64,000 nt of DNA from Symsagittifera roscoffensis (GCF_963678635.1 NC_087067.1:60562594-60626593); one strand, 5' to 3'. Positions 37,963 through 46,740 are shown, counted from the stretch's first letter. Numbers and translations are program-made. The notes: generated by a model from the sequence alone, not told the origin.

Positions 37963-38855
37963 TTACTTGAACTTAAAATAATTCTTCTTGTGTGTAGAGG
38001 AGTTCTTTTTTGTGTTAGTTCTGAAACTTCTTCTCGATATTTTACTAAGTCTTCTTTCTGAAGATCTCGAAGCTCTCCTCTTAATAGGTTTACTAAACAC
38101 TCGCTCAGAAATTGAATGAAATCTTTTGAGCGATTGAGAATGAATTGTTTTCGAAGCCTTAGTGAAAATTTTTGAAATATTGGGAGAATAGAGACGTATT
38201 GGGTACTCATAGTCCAAAAATTTTGTCTCTATTCCAGCTGGTAAGTAAAATTTTGTTGGAACTGACCCACTATCAGAGCAATACCTAATTGAATCGACTG
38301 TTTTTGTGGTTTAATCAAAAAGTGAATGAACATAAGGAACCGAAGTTGCATCTTGATACCACTCTTTCTGATGGGATCCTAGGCCTAGTTGTTGTCCTAA
38401 TGTTTTGATTTGTAAAACATCCTTCAGCGACTTGAATAAGACTATGCGTGTATTATGTAACTCTACATCTCTTCCTAATCTGCTTTGATGAAACAAATTG
38501 TGTTTGATGTATATTGTATTCAGTCCCCTGTGTCTCCCAGCAGTAGCAATTTTTACAAATTGTTTGGAGTAAAAAATTTCTCCTCAAGAAACATCAAATA
38601 TGAGCAAATACTTAGTTCTGTTATTGGGAAAATTTGCAATCAAGTTCAAATCTACTCCTTGAATAAATTTAAGGTTTTTTCTTTGCATTGACTATAAAGA
38701 GGTTGATAGTGTTGATAAAAATAAAAAGTTTTGTAGAATGCTGGTTGAAAAGTACCAATTTTTAACCATTCAAAAAGAAGATGAGATTTTCCAGATCCAC
38801 TTGGTCCAACTAGGGAAATAAAAGTTTGTTCTTTGGTAGATATCATTTTATTCAT
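37963..38855 (-). pseudogene. Polinton packaging ATPase, copy 1 (broken)
   Basis: Starts with MNKMISTKEQ at 38,855. The P-loop GPSGSGKS (about 38,800) retains the serine that copy 2 has lost. Later parts (LGRDVELHNTRIVLF, KEWYQDATS, basic C-terminal tail) are in separate frames. Confidence 0.8.
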
Positions 38856-38897
38856 AGCTTTGGAGACGGTAGAATGAGTAGTAGATGTTGGAGGTTA

Positions 38898-39500
38898 AGT
38901 GGGGGGGGGGGGGGGGAGGTGGCAGACCCTCATGTTTTAAGATAGGGAATAGAGCATCCGGTCTGCCAGCTATGTATTAAGATTGGGTATAGAGTCTACA
39001 ATGTATTAAGATAGGGAATACCGATGGTAAGGTTTTATGGTTTGTGTGATGGTAAGATAATGGTAAGAGAATCGTACTTTTTTTAGTTTTTGTGTGGAAA
39101 TGTCTAGTTTTTTCGCAAAAATGTTGGCGCGTGTTAACTAAATTGTGAATATCGAAGGTTAATTACGTGTAGCTTGTGTAATGAAGGACTTTTGATTAGT
39201 TTTTTGATACATGGTAAGTCAATGGTAAGAGTTTTTGGGTAAAGTTTTATGAAAAAATTTTCAAAAAAACTTCAAAAAACGATAAGGTTAGCTATTATTT
39301 GATCTAATTTATTAAATAATCTTACTTTCTATCTAATTGAAACGATATTTTTACTTTCTATCTAATTGAAACAATGCTGAAACCTACAGAGACTTCGAAA
39401 AAAGGCAAGTTTCCGAGAAAAAAGTTTAAATTACAAAGAAAGTATATAAATCATTGCATCGTATAGTAAACTTACTGCCATAATTTACACTTACAAATGA
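38898..39500. repeat. Presumed left terminal inverted repeat of Polinton copy 2
   Basis: Non-coding. It begins AGT followed by a run of 16 G (38,901-38,916). Three near-copies of tattaagatagggaat lie at about 38,937-39,020, and one inverted copy is at 48,470-48,490. The octamer atggtaag occurs five times between 39,024 and 39,230. A 22-bp unit ttactttctatctaattgaaac is directly repeated at about 39,322-39,373. The partner TIR is lost, so its inner edge and identity as a TIR are inferred. Confidence 0.6.
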
Positions 39501-39513
39501 AAAAACTACAAAT

Positions 39514-39912
39514 TTACATAAAATTACTTATAAAATTCAAAACATGCACATCATGAATATTATTCAAGTTTGTCTGGTAGAATTTGAAAAGAAGAAATGC
39601 TGAATAAATTGCGTAAAATCCACACAAATTATCAGTTTTTTGTAGCTTTCGAGGAACCATTCGCCGATACTTTTTTGTTAGAAAGGAATAAGTTGTTCTT
39701 TTCCGACCCAAAGAATCAGCAAAATAGTAAGTTTTATTCAATCGAGCCATCATGATCCAGTGCTCCCCTCTATCATTGCTTGGAGCTGAGTTAACAACTG
39801 CAAAAGAGTATTTTGTTAGTTGAGGTACTTTATCAGAGGGGTAAGATCCCATGTACTTGAACCTGAGTTCAGGAATTCTTTCCATAATTTGCAGAAGTGA
39901 AAAATTATCCAT
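39514..39912 (-). CDS. Polinton maturation protease (adenovirus-type cysteine protease)
   Basis: 132 residues from the ATG at 39,912. This family cleaves capsid precursors during virion maturation. Visible landmarks are GEHWIM with the catalytic His51, YFADSLG with the acidic Asp66, Gln91 in the KLQKTDNL segment and the nucleophile Cys97 in NLCGFYAIY, the His-Asp-Gln-Cys order of the family. No stop or frameshift is seen, so this is one of the few intact genes. The upstream frame stays open towards 39,940 where a 3' splice site lies, so the true N-terminus may be longer. It is the last gene of the leftward block. Confidence 0.9.
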   Translation of the reverse strand: MDNFSLLQIMERIPELRFKYMGSYPSDKVPQLTKYSFAVVNSAPSNDRGEHWIMMARLNKTYYFADSLGRKRTTYSFLTKKYRRMVPRKLQKTDNLCGFYAIYSAFLLFKFYQTNLNNIHDVHVLNFISNFM

Positions 39913-39938
39913 TTTCGCAAATGTTAGCTGATTTACAT

Positions 39939-40006
39939 CTAAAAAAAAGAAATAGAAAGTATGATATTGTAATTTAGGATGGAAAATCCTAAAGTTATTG
40001 ACTTAC
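39939..40006 (-). other. Candidate 68-nt intron upstream of the protease
   Basis: On the minus strand the donor GTAAGT begins at 40,006 and the acceptor is a polypyrimidine run ending TAG at 39,939. Size and signals match the PolB leader intron (50,997-51,067). Splicing would not join the neighbouring 63-codon frame to the protease in phase, so it may lie in the leader of the protease message or start from another frame. Confidence 0.5.
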
Positions 40007-40194
40007 TCGCATTTAGGTACTGAATCAACAAAGTCCCATACACGAAACTTGTGAACTGGACAAAATTTGTTGAACACTGATTTACAGTCTAGGTTGAAGA
40101 AATATCTTGGGTTTTCAATTAAACAGCATTCATTAGCTGCTTTTTCTGGAGATTTAGGTCTGAAGAAAAACAAAATATATAGTACAAGAGACAA
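40003..40194 (-). CDS. Small hypothetical Polinton protein, 63 residues
   Basis: A hydrophobic N-terminus (VLYILFFF) is followed by a Cys/Pro-rich segment (ECCLIENP, FCPVHKF, VPKCE). Located between major capsid and protease in the leftward block. No family recognised. Its 3' end overlaps the candidate splice donor, so the frame could be partly untranslated leader. The short length, non-ATG possibilities upstream and lack of a paralogue in the window keep confidence low. Confidence 0.35.
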   Translation of the reverse strand: MSLVLYILFFFRPKSPEKAANECCLIENPRYFFNLDCKSVFNKFCPVHKFRVWDFVDSVPKCE

Positions 40195-40256
40195 TCACAA
40201 TGAAAAGTCCCAAAAAAGCTACAATATTTTTATAGGAACCTGAAAACTCAAAAAAA

Positions 40257-41575
40257 CTAAACATTTTTAGCGACTGTTCCGAATTTGTCAATTTGAACAT
40301 TTGATAATCTTTCTCCCAAGACTATCACTTCCGTTACTTGCTCCAAGGGAAACTGAAAAAACATTTCTAATCTCAAGCTTTCTCCACTAAGTTCTGAATA
40401 ATGCAAGTGTTCAGCGGCATCCTGTAGTGAAGTCAAGTCGAAAACTAGAATATAGTGATTTTGAAAATCTTCCATAGGAAGAGCTGGAAAATCTTCGTTA
40501 AACTGCATTGCTTTCATTGTTGTAACATAGGGTCGACAAGGAGAAGTTGTATCTAATGAAATAATTGCTCTTCCACCCCGAATAATTCTAAGCTCTCTCA
40601 AATGAAATTGTTGATAATTGAAAGGATTTTCATAAAAAGATCCCGCAACAGCTGAATTTGTATTCATTGCAACAGCTATCCTTCTAATTGGGGCATTATT
40701 GAAAACATTTTCCTGAATAAACTGGTTTTGACGAGATGGAATGATAAAGGTTCTTGCTATAGTTTCCATGTAATTGTATTGAGCAGGTTCTCTTCCAGAT
40801 TCCATTGCAAGTATTGATGATAAGGTTCAGCAACTAAAATTCTTCCATTAAACAATGAACAATCAACTATTTTCAGACTGACATTTGGATTATCAGATAA
40901 CATGTAAAAATTAGGTCTAGCTCGAATAAGTTTAATTCGAACTTTGGTGTTTGGTAGCAACAGTTTTTCGAAAGTAAACAAATCAATGGCGAGCCTTCCA
41001 TAGAGTGAAAAAGTTATCCCTGTTCCCAAGGAATTTGCTCTATCAGTGAATGGATACATATCAAATGCATCAGGATTTTCTTCAAAACTGTATCCATGAC
41101 AAGCAAGAATTCCTTTATTACTCACTGCTGACGAGTTGAATTCGTTCGATATCTGTGCCTTATGAGGATATAATCCACTGGCATTGTAGACCATTGTATT
41201 GTTGAAATAAACTTCACAGTTGGAGAATAGAGAATGTAGTAGATTGTTTACATAAGTTAAGTAAGTTTGTGGTTCCTCATCTGAATCTTCCTCCGATTTT
41301 GCTTTATGTTCTGCTTTTTCTTTTTTGAAAGCATCAAACAATCTTCCTTTAAATAGTTGAAGCTTTAAGCTAAGATGGGTATCACGCATATCCAAGTAGG
41401 GGTTACGATCCGTTTCAAATTCAAACTCAATACTGCTTTCATCCAGAGAAGTACTGGGGAATACTTCTTGTGTGTAAGATGACATAATTTTTTCCAAAAC
41501 TGGGACTTTATCAAAAATCTCCAATGAAGAATTTGTAAAAGCCCCGTACCGAAAATGGCTTTGGTTTACACTCAT
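40257..41575 (-). pseudogene. Polinton major capsid protein (single frameshift)
   Basis: The double-jelly-roll capsid protein of Polintons. The N-terminal 265 residues (41,575 to about 40,800) include LDMRDTHLSLKLQLF, an acidic insert and FSNCEVYFNNTMVYNASGLYPH. The C-terminal 180 residues (about 40,800-40,257) are in another frame and include APIRRIAVAMNTNSA, NPFNYQQFHLRE and a terminal VLGERLS segment. Both frames run into each other around 40,790-40,805, so a single-base indel there separates them. No other lesion is seen, and total length (about 440 residues) is normal. The ATG at 41,575 overlaps the stop of the upstream core gene in an ATGA arrangement. Confidence 0.9.
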
Positions 41576-41945
41576 TTTTTATTGTCAAAAATGTCTTTGC
41601 GAGAGCGACTGTTTTTCGATCTGCCTTTTCGAGAAATGGATCTGGTTCTAGCTGTTTTACGCTTAGATTTCTTTTTTCCACCTCCCAATTGTTTCCGAAC
41701 TGTTTTTGTTCCCACATCTTTTGCAAATGTTTTGAGTTTTTTACGTCCACTAACAACTTCCCCAATCTCTGGAGCAGCGATTTCAAACAAATCTGCCCCA
41801 ATTCTTTTTGCAGCTGGGACTATATATTTTTAATAAAGGGGATTGCAGTTCTCCCAAGAGTTTGCGCAAGAGCTCCAAAACCTCTTCCACGCTGTCTTGC
41901 ATGTCCTCGAAAAATAGGGAAATCAGCTGATTTTTGAGCAACCAT
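41572..41945 (-). pseudogene. Polinton basic virion core protein (frameshifted)
   Basis: About 124 codons from the ATG at 41,945. An N-terminal GHARQRGRGFGALAQTLGR segment is followed by DLFEIAAPEIGEVVSGRKK and a very basic, Ser/Arg/Lys-rich tail ending KKSKRKTARTRS and onward. Proteins of this composition in Polintons resemble adenovirus core proteins and probably bind packaged DNA. A one-base loss in an A-run near 41,828-41,833 shifts the frame; copy 1 is in phase at that point. The stop shares four bases (ATGA) with the start of the major capsid gene. Confidence 0.75.
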
Positions 41946-41962
41946 TTCGTATGAAGTTTAAA

Positions 41963-42790
41963 TCAAAAATGATTATTCGAAATCTTGCGAAACAAGAGAA
42001 CAACTCGAGTGATTCCTTCGGACACAAAAGGATTTTTTTCGCCTGTACTATCTCTTAGTTCTATCTTGATACTATGGAAAGAATTTTTCAACAGCTTTTT
42101 AAACTGTAAATTTGTAAAGGATTGATAATTCATGTACTGTCCTGTAGAAATTATATCTCCACTCTTCACTTTGGAGATAAATGGAATACAACGCAATAAG
42201 GGAGTTTTTGTATCACCAACTATGTTATATTCTATAAAATCACTGTATATCATTAGGGAATGTATTCTTATAATGTCGTAAGAATACTGAGGATAATGTG
42301 GACCTTTTCCTTTCATTATAACCCCTGTTTGATTTTGTTCTAAATCACAACCAAAAATGTGACTCAAATCAGCACTCTGAATTATAAACACTCATTGACT
42401 CTCAGTTAAATGAACAGCAACTTTTTGTGTAATTTTATCTACTGATACATAGATTCCGTTATATTCAAAAACTTGAGCTCCTAGACGTTCTCGAATTTTG
42501 TTGTTCATGGCTACAACTATATCAACAATACTTGGATACAATCCTGGTTCAATGTTCATCGGTACAATCTTTCTTTTCTCCTCAGAACTTTCTCTTCCAT
42601 CTACGAATGTAAACTTTCCCTCTGTAACATTTTGGTACAAAGAAGGGTATGATATTTCTGAAATAGCAACCTCCCATTCTCCTTTCAAATGTATTTGTTC
42701 AGGTAGAAAATTTGTAAAAGAACTAAGACTATTATTCGGATAACAATTAAAAGAAGCGTTGGAAACCAACTCAATAGTGAAAGTATCCAT
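41963..42790 (-). pseudogene. Polinton minor capsid (penton-like) protein, one stop
   Basis: 275 codons in a single frame from the ATG at 42,790, interrupted only by TGA at 42,392-42,394. The N-terminal half has CYPNNSLSSFTNFLPEQI, KGEWEVAISEISYPS and LYQNVTEGKF. The C-terminal half has FGCDLEQNQTGVIMK, YDIIRIHSLMIYSD and SFTNLQFKKLLKNSF. This is the single-jelly-roll minor capsid of Polintons, predicted to form capsid vertices. Copy 1 has serine at the stop position, so the stop is a recent single-base change. Seventeen bases separate it from the core gene. Confidence 0.85.
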
Positions 42791-42832
42791 GACAACTGAT
42801 CGGTAAAAATTTAGTTTAAAAATGATTTACCT

Positions 42833-43775
42833 TTAATCAGAACTTTTTCTAAGCTTTTTTTCATAAAATTTTCCAAGAATTTCCTCTTTTTCGAGATCTC
42901 TGATGATGTATGTTGGAGGCTTTTTTGTAGAGACTGCCGAAATTTCAAAAATTTCATCTGTAAATTGTGGTTTATATCCTTTTCGGAACGGAATATCATT
43001 CTTTGAAATTCTCACTCTGTCTCCAACTTTGAATTTTAGTTTCTTATACCTTGTTAGAGGTTTATTGTACAAAATTGAGAGGAAATCAGTATTCTTGACA
43101 TCTCTAGGTGATTTCCCAATAGATATATTGATGCGACAATTCATTGTAGACACAAATTGCGGCAACTTGTTAATGAATTTTTCACCATGATCTTCTATGT
43201 AGCGGTAAATAATGTGTTTTAATGATTGAATGGCTCTCTCTGCAAATGCAGCTTTTGTTTCACTCATGGTTGAGTAAACTTCAATGTTTTTTTTTCTTGC
43301 AAAATTTTTTGAAAATTCCTCCATATTCCGTTCCTTTATCAACCCAAAGCTTTTCAGAAGTGTTTTTTTGAGAAATCATTTTTTTGAAAGCTTGCAAAGT
43401 GTCTTTGGCATATTTAGTTTTCATTGTTTGAACTCTGACAAATCGCAAAAAAACATCAACAGCAACCAATAAATATTTGACTCCCTTGTTTTGACGAGCT
43501 AGTTTGTCCACAAATGCCAAATCCATACACCAAATTTCATTTATATATTTTGAAAATGCTTGAAGCCTTCGAAAACGTCTGATTGGGGGACCAAATTTTG
43601 TATACGATGTTTTGGTTTGTAAAAACTGTTCTACTTTCTTTTTTGACAATCCGCTTGCTTTACTCAAGTTTCGCACAGAACCGTACGCAGCTCTACCCCT
43701 AGAATACAATCTGTTCAGACTTACCTTTTCAGATTTTGAAAGGGATCCAAGTTCCTCTGTCTTTCGCTTTGACAT
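42833..43775 (-). pseudogene. Polinton DDE integrase (single frameshift)
   Basis: The retroviral-type integrase inserts the element into host DNA. N-terminal SKASGLSKKKVEQFLQ is probably a DNA-binding helix region. The catalytic residues are Asp in IWCMDLAFVD, Asp in LWVDKGTEYGG and Glu in AAFAERAIQS. The C-terminus has a KVGDRVRISKND barrel-like segment and PPTYIIRDLEKEEILG. The first two aspartates are in one frame and the glutamate in another. The shift lies in the A/T-run region 43,290-43,330, between GGIFKKF and RKKNIEV. The start ATG at 43,775 overlaps the preceding gene by 47 nt. Confidence 0.9.
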
Positions 43776-44139
43776 TCTTGTTGGCAACAAGTTTAGGGGG
43801 AATTTGAGCTGCTTCCAAAATGGTAAAGTAAATATCGGGAAAGTTGGTATTTTTTCGTTTTAGTGCACACACAAAGTCTACAATTGATTTTTTTGTGTCT
43901 CGATTATCTAATATGATATTTTCTGACTGACTTAGTCTAATTCTAGGAGAGTTCAAAATTAAATCAATAAGGTGCTTATTGTTACTCGTTTTCAACTTTG
44001 CATTTATAGCACTGTAAATAGAATCAAAATTTTTTGGTACAATCTCCTCTTTATCTTGCTTTTGTTCCAATTTTGGTTTTTTTGGAAGTGTGTTTTGTAA
44101 TTGATAAATTGAGTAAGGAATTAGAACAAACTGATCCAT
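43729..44139 (-). CDS. Conserved Polinton protein, 136 residues
   Basis: An intact frame from the ATG at 44,139. It begins MDQFVLIPYSIYQ and continues with charged, Lys/Asn-rich helices (LIDLILNSPRIRLSQSENI) and a conserved end, FPDIYFTILEAAQIPPKL and KAKDRGTWIPF. A homologue sits at the same place in copy 1, so it is a standard gene of this Polinton lineage. Function unknown. It precedes and overlaps integrase, so the two may be translated from one message. Confidence 0.8.
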   Translation of the reverse strand: MDQFVLIPYSIYQLQNTLPKKPKLEQKQDKEEIVPKNFDSIYSAINAKLKTSNNKHLIDLILNSPRIRLSQSENIILDNRDTKKSIVDFVCALKRKNTNFPDIYFTILEAAQIPPKLVANKNVKAKDRGTWIPFKI

Positions 44140-44222
44140 ACTACGTCAATCGTTTAATGACAAAAGGAGTGATAACAGATATTAATTGTAAGCCTTTTGG
44201 TGAGCTCAAAATAGTTCTCCTT

Positions 44223-45089
44223 TTATGCAGTGAAGTTCTTCTTCGTGTGAGTTCTGATATTTATCGTCGATATTTTACTACGTCTACTTTTCGAAGATCC
44301 TGTAGCTCGCCTCGTAGTAAGTTTACTAGACATTCGCTGAGGAATTGAATGAAACTTTTGGGACAATGGAGGATGAATTGTTTTTGAAGTTTTTGGGAAA
44401 ATGTTTGAAATATTGGGAGTATAGAGACGTATTGTATGCTCATCGTCCAAAAACTTAGTTTCTGTTCCTGCTGGTAGATAAAACTTTGATAGAACTGAAC
44501 CACTGTTTGTGCAATATCTTAGCGAATCAACTGTTTTTGGAGTTAAATCAATGAGTAAATGGCCATAAGGTGTAGATGTTGCATCTTGATACCACTCTTT
44601 CAATTGTGATCCTAGACCTAGTTGTTGACTTGATGTATTGATTTGTAAAACATCTCGCGGTGACTTGAAAAGGACTATATGTGTATTTTGTAACTCAACA
44701 TCTCTTCCCAATTTGCTTTGATGAAACAAGTTATCCTTAGTATATATTGTATTCAGTCCCCTGTGTCTTCCAGCAGTAGCAACTTTTACAAACTGTTTAG
44801 AATTTGAAATTTCTTCACAAGAGTCATCAAATATTAACAGGTATTTTGTTCCATTATTTGGAAGGTTTTCAATCAGTTCAAAGTCAACTCCTTGGATAAA
44901 CTTAAGGTTTTTTCTTTGCATTTGTCCATAAAGAGGTTGATAATGTTGATAAAAATAAAAAAATTTGTCAAACTTTGGTTGAAATGTGCCAATTTTTAAC
45001 CACTCAAAAATAAGATGTAATTTTCCAGATCCACTCGGTCCAACTAGCGAAATAAAAACTCGTTCTTTGGTAGAAATTATTTTATTCAT
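44223..45089 (-). CDS. Polinton genome-packaging ATPase (HerA/FtsK type)
   Basis: 288 residues from the ATG at 45,089. The P-loop is GPSGSGKL (residues 17-24) and the Walker B strand is YLLIFDDS (83-90). A GRHRGLNTIY segment follows, typical of the A32-like packaging ATPases of Polintons that pump DNA into capsids. The C-terminal third is basic and Ser/Thr-rich. The frame is open throughout, but the residue after the P-loop lysine is leucine where serine or threonine normally binds magnesium; copy 1 has serine there. The enzyme may therefore be inactive despite an intact frame. The start shares ATGA with the stop of the upstream membrane-protein gene. Confidence 0.9.
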   Translation of the reverse strand: MNKIISTKERVFISLVGPSGSGKLHLIFEWLKIGTFQPKFDKFFYFYQHYQPLYGQMQRKNLKFIQGVDFELIENLPNNGTKYLLIFDDSCEEISNSKQFVKVATAGRHRGLNTIYTKDNLFHQSKLGRDVELQNTHIVLFKSPRDVLQINTSSQQLGLGSQLKEWYQDATSTPYGHLLIDLTPKTVDSLRYCTNSGSVLSKFYLPAGTETKFLDDEHTIRLYTPNISNIFPKTSKTIHPPLSQKFHSIPQRMSSKLTTRRATGSSKSRRSKISTINIRTHTKKNFTA

Positions 45090-45349
45090 AGTTTTGGAGA
45101 ACGTAAAATATAACCGACTGTATTTGATAAAATTGCTACCCAAACAGTTGTTTCTTCACATGTAGTGGATAACATTATTCGAACGATTGCACATGCTAGT
45201 ATTAAAACTATTACAAAAAATTGGCACATAAACACTAAAAGAGATCTATTACACGTACGTCCAAAAAACTTCCAAGGTTTTCGTTTATGATTCTCCTCAT
45301 CAAAAACAAAATTTCCTAAATTTAATTGCTTGTCACATTCATCACCCAT
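45086..45349 (-). CDS. Small Polinton membrane protein, 87 residues
   Basis: From the ATG at 45,349: an acidic N-terminus (MGDECDKQLNLGNFVFDEE), a basic WKFFGRTCNRS segment, then a strong transmembrane helix (LLVFMCQFFVIVLILACAIV), a short loop with TTCEETTVW and a second hydrophobic stretch ending YILRSPKL. Two membrane passes are likely. It overlaps the ATPase start by four bases. It is the only leftward gene between 41.7 and 46.9 kb with no remnant in copies 0 or 1. Role unknown; a virion membrane or egress role is speculation. Confidence 0.75.
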   Translation of the reverse strand: MGDECDKQLNLGNFVFDEENHKRKPWKFFGRTCNRSLLVFMCQFFVIVLILACAIVRIMLSTTCEETTVWVAILSNTVGYILRSPKL

Positions 45350-45413
45350 CTCAACTTTTAAAGACCAACATTTAAATTTCAAAAACACAATAATACAAAA
45401 TTATTAAGGTAAT

Positions 45414-45890
45414 TTACAATTTATTAAAAAAACATCGAGTCCATGTTCCGTATGCAAATGCTTTTCTTTCTGCACAGTGAAGAGTATTTGCATGACGAAA
45501 TGGGTAGTTGCTACACCTCCAATCATATTCTTCATCTTTGAAAATCAAATTCTGAATTTTTGGACATGCGTAATCATCCAAGTTTGTAACCTTTGTTTCC
45601 AAAATTTCTGACAGAATTTTACATTTTTCATAACCTTTTGCAAAAAACTCCGTTTCTGGAGCTTTTAGTTTTTTCAATATTTTTTCAAGCTCAGTATATT
45701 TTTCATGGCCACTGTTCCAACTGATTCCATGAAGATGCTTCGAACACCAAGCAGACTGAGATGTAGCTTTGAATTTTTTGGGAGGAAGAATGGAATATCC
45801 CACAGTTTGTCCATTTTGATAAACTCCTAACTCCTTAACTATTTTAAAATTAACTTCAATACACTCAATATCCAAAACAACTAGACTCAT
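45414..45890 (-). CDS. Polinton protein with possible DnaQ/Maelstrom-like exonuclease fold
   Basis: 158 residues from the ATG at 45,890, open throughout. The N-terminal strand MSLVVLDIECIE carries an acidic DxE like exonuclease motif I. Next come GQTVGYSILPPKKFK, a WCSKHLHGISW block, FAKGYEKCKIL, LDDYACPKI and a C-terminal CSNYPFRHANTLHCAERKA segment. The conserved Glu, Cys and His residues could fit an RNase H fold of the DnaQ or Maelstrom type, but I cannot align it securely. A homologue in copy 0 keeps the same Cys and His residues in its readable part. Function otherwise unknown. Confidence 0.6.
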   Translation of the reverse strand: MSLVVLDIECIEVNFKIVKELGVYQNGQTVGYSILPPKKFKATSQSAWCSKHLHGISWNSGHEKYTELEKILKKLKAPETEFFAKGYEKCKILSEILETKVTNLDDYACPKIQNLIFKDEEYDWRCSNYPFRHANTLHCAERKAFAYGTWTRCFFNKL

Positions 45891-45929
45891 AATGCTTACT
45901 GTTTTCGCTGAAAATTTTTGTTAGAATAA

Positions 45930-46334
45930 CTAGCAATCGAACAATGCATATACTGATGAAGCAAAAATTTTAACATATAAACAAAAGATTAATCCAGTCA
46001 CGTGACCAAGAAAACAAGAACTTGGAAATCTAGGTAAAACATAACAATAACCAGGTCCCTTATAAGTAGTAGAATTCACAGATCCATCTGCATCATGTAA
46101 AATTGCATGAAGTCTGAAAATTTTTGAATTTGCAAAAAAGTAATCCATACAAGAATTTCCGTATCCAATTAGACCCCCAAAAGGAAATTTTTGGTCCATT
46201 TCTTTCAAATTTATGTTTGGGTCCAAAACAATACAGGTACAAAGAAAGTAATTTTTTCTTTTTGTATTTGATGAAAAGTCATGCTTCATCAAATCAAAAT
46301 TTCTGAGAACTTCATTCAATTTCTGAACGTTCAT
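45930..46334 (-). CDS. Conserved Polinton protein with hydrophobic tail, 134 residues
   Basis: From the ATG at 46,334. It has a charged N-terminal region (LNEVLRNFDLMKHDF), a hydrophobic FLCTCIVLDP strand, GGLIGYGNSCMDYFF, KIFRLHAILHDADGSV and a hydrophobic C-terminal stretch (TGLIFCLYVKIFASSVY) that may be a membrane anchor. The LHDADG segment is conserved in copy 0. No family recognised. It starts inside the end of the upstream gene, overlapping by about 20 bases. Confidence 0.65.
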   Translation of the reverse strand: MNVQKLNEVLRNFDLMKHDFSSNTKRKNYFLCTCIVLDPNINLKEMDQKFPFGGLIGYGNSCMDYFFANSKIFRLHAILHDADGSVNSTTYKGPGYCYVLPRFPSSCFLGHVTGLIFCLYVKIFASSVYALFDC

Positions 46335-46740
46335 TTTCTACAGTGCATTCGTCAATAATGATACAAGTTTTTTTGAATGTTTCTACATAAGACAAAACTG
46401 AGGGGATAAAATCAACCAAATTATCTTACTCTTTTTTTTCCAACTGAAAATTCTGATTGTTCTTCCAAGTGTTTCCTTTTCTACGATACTCTATAATATC
46501 TATTTTTTTAATATATGAACGATAACTTAGAAAAATTTTTCGTCTTCCATTATGCAAAGTCCACTCAAATTGGGAAATTTGTGATTCTGTATCCAAATCT
46601 TGCAATTTTGGTAAATTTTGAGATTCCAAAACTGTTAGTGACAATTTCTTGGACTTTTCTTGTAAGACGATATGAAAAAGTCCCAATTTATTTTGAAGCT
46701 TTAAAACAAGATTTCTGGAAAAACCAATGTTCCAACTCAT
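46312..46740 (-). pseudogene. Conserved Polinton gene, 143 codons with one stop
   Basis: From the ATG at 46,740 the frame reads LKLQNKLGLFHIVLQ, SQNLPKLQ and FEWTLHNGRRK, then meets TAA at 46,426-46,428. The same frame continues with YVETFKKTCIIIDECT to a second stop at 46,312. Copy 0 has a tyrosine codon at the position of the TAA and conserves the downstream residues, so the 143-codon length is real and the TAA is a lesion. This also argues against reading the GTAAG there as a splice donor. Function unknown. Confidence 0.7.

Larger units (their letters stand above)
35396..38880 (-). mobile_element. Polinton fragment, copy 1
   Basis: Collinear with 41,665-45,100 of copy 2, all genes on the minus strand, about 80% similar. 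In order from the right: ATPase, the 137-residue gene, integrase, minor capsid, core protein. The left edge cuts the core gene at its junction with satellite. The right edge lies just upstream of the ATPase start, about 18 bp before the presumed terminus of Polinton copy 2. Each gene is broken, more heavily than in copy 2. Confidence 0.9.

Noticed and set aside
42892-43190. Plus-strand frames within the integrase and capsid genes
   Set aside because: Antisense shadows of clearly recognised minus-strand genes.
46330-46432. Intron from the GTAAG at about 46,430 to the TAG before 46,334
   Set aside because: The intervening codons are conserved as protein in copy 0, where the stop is a tyrosine codon. 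A nonsense lesion explains it better.
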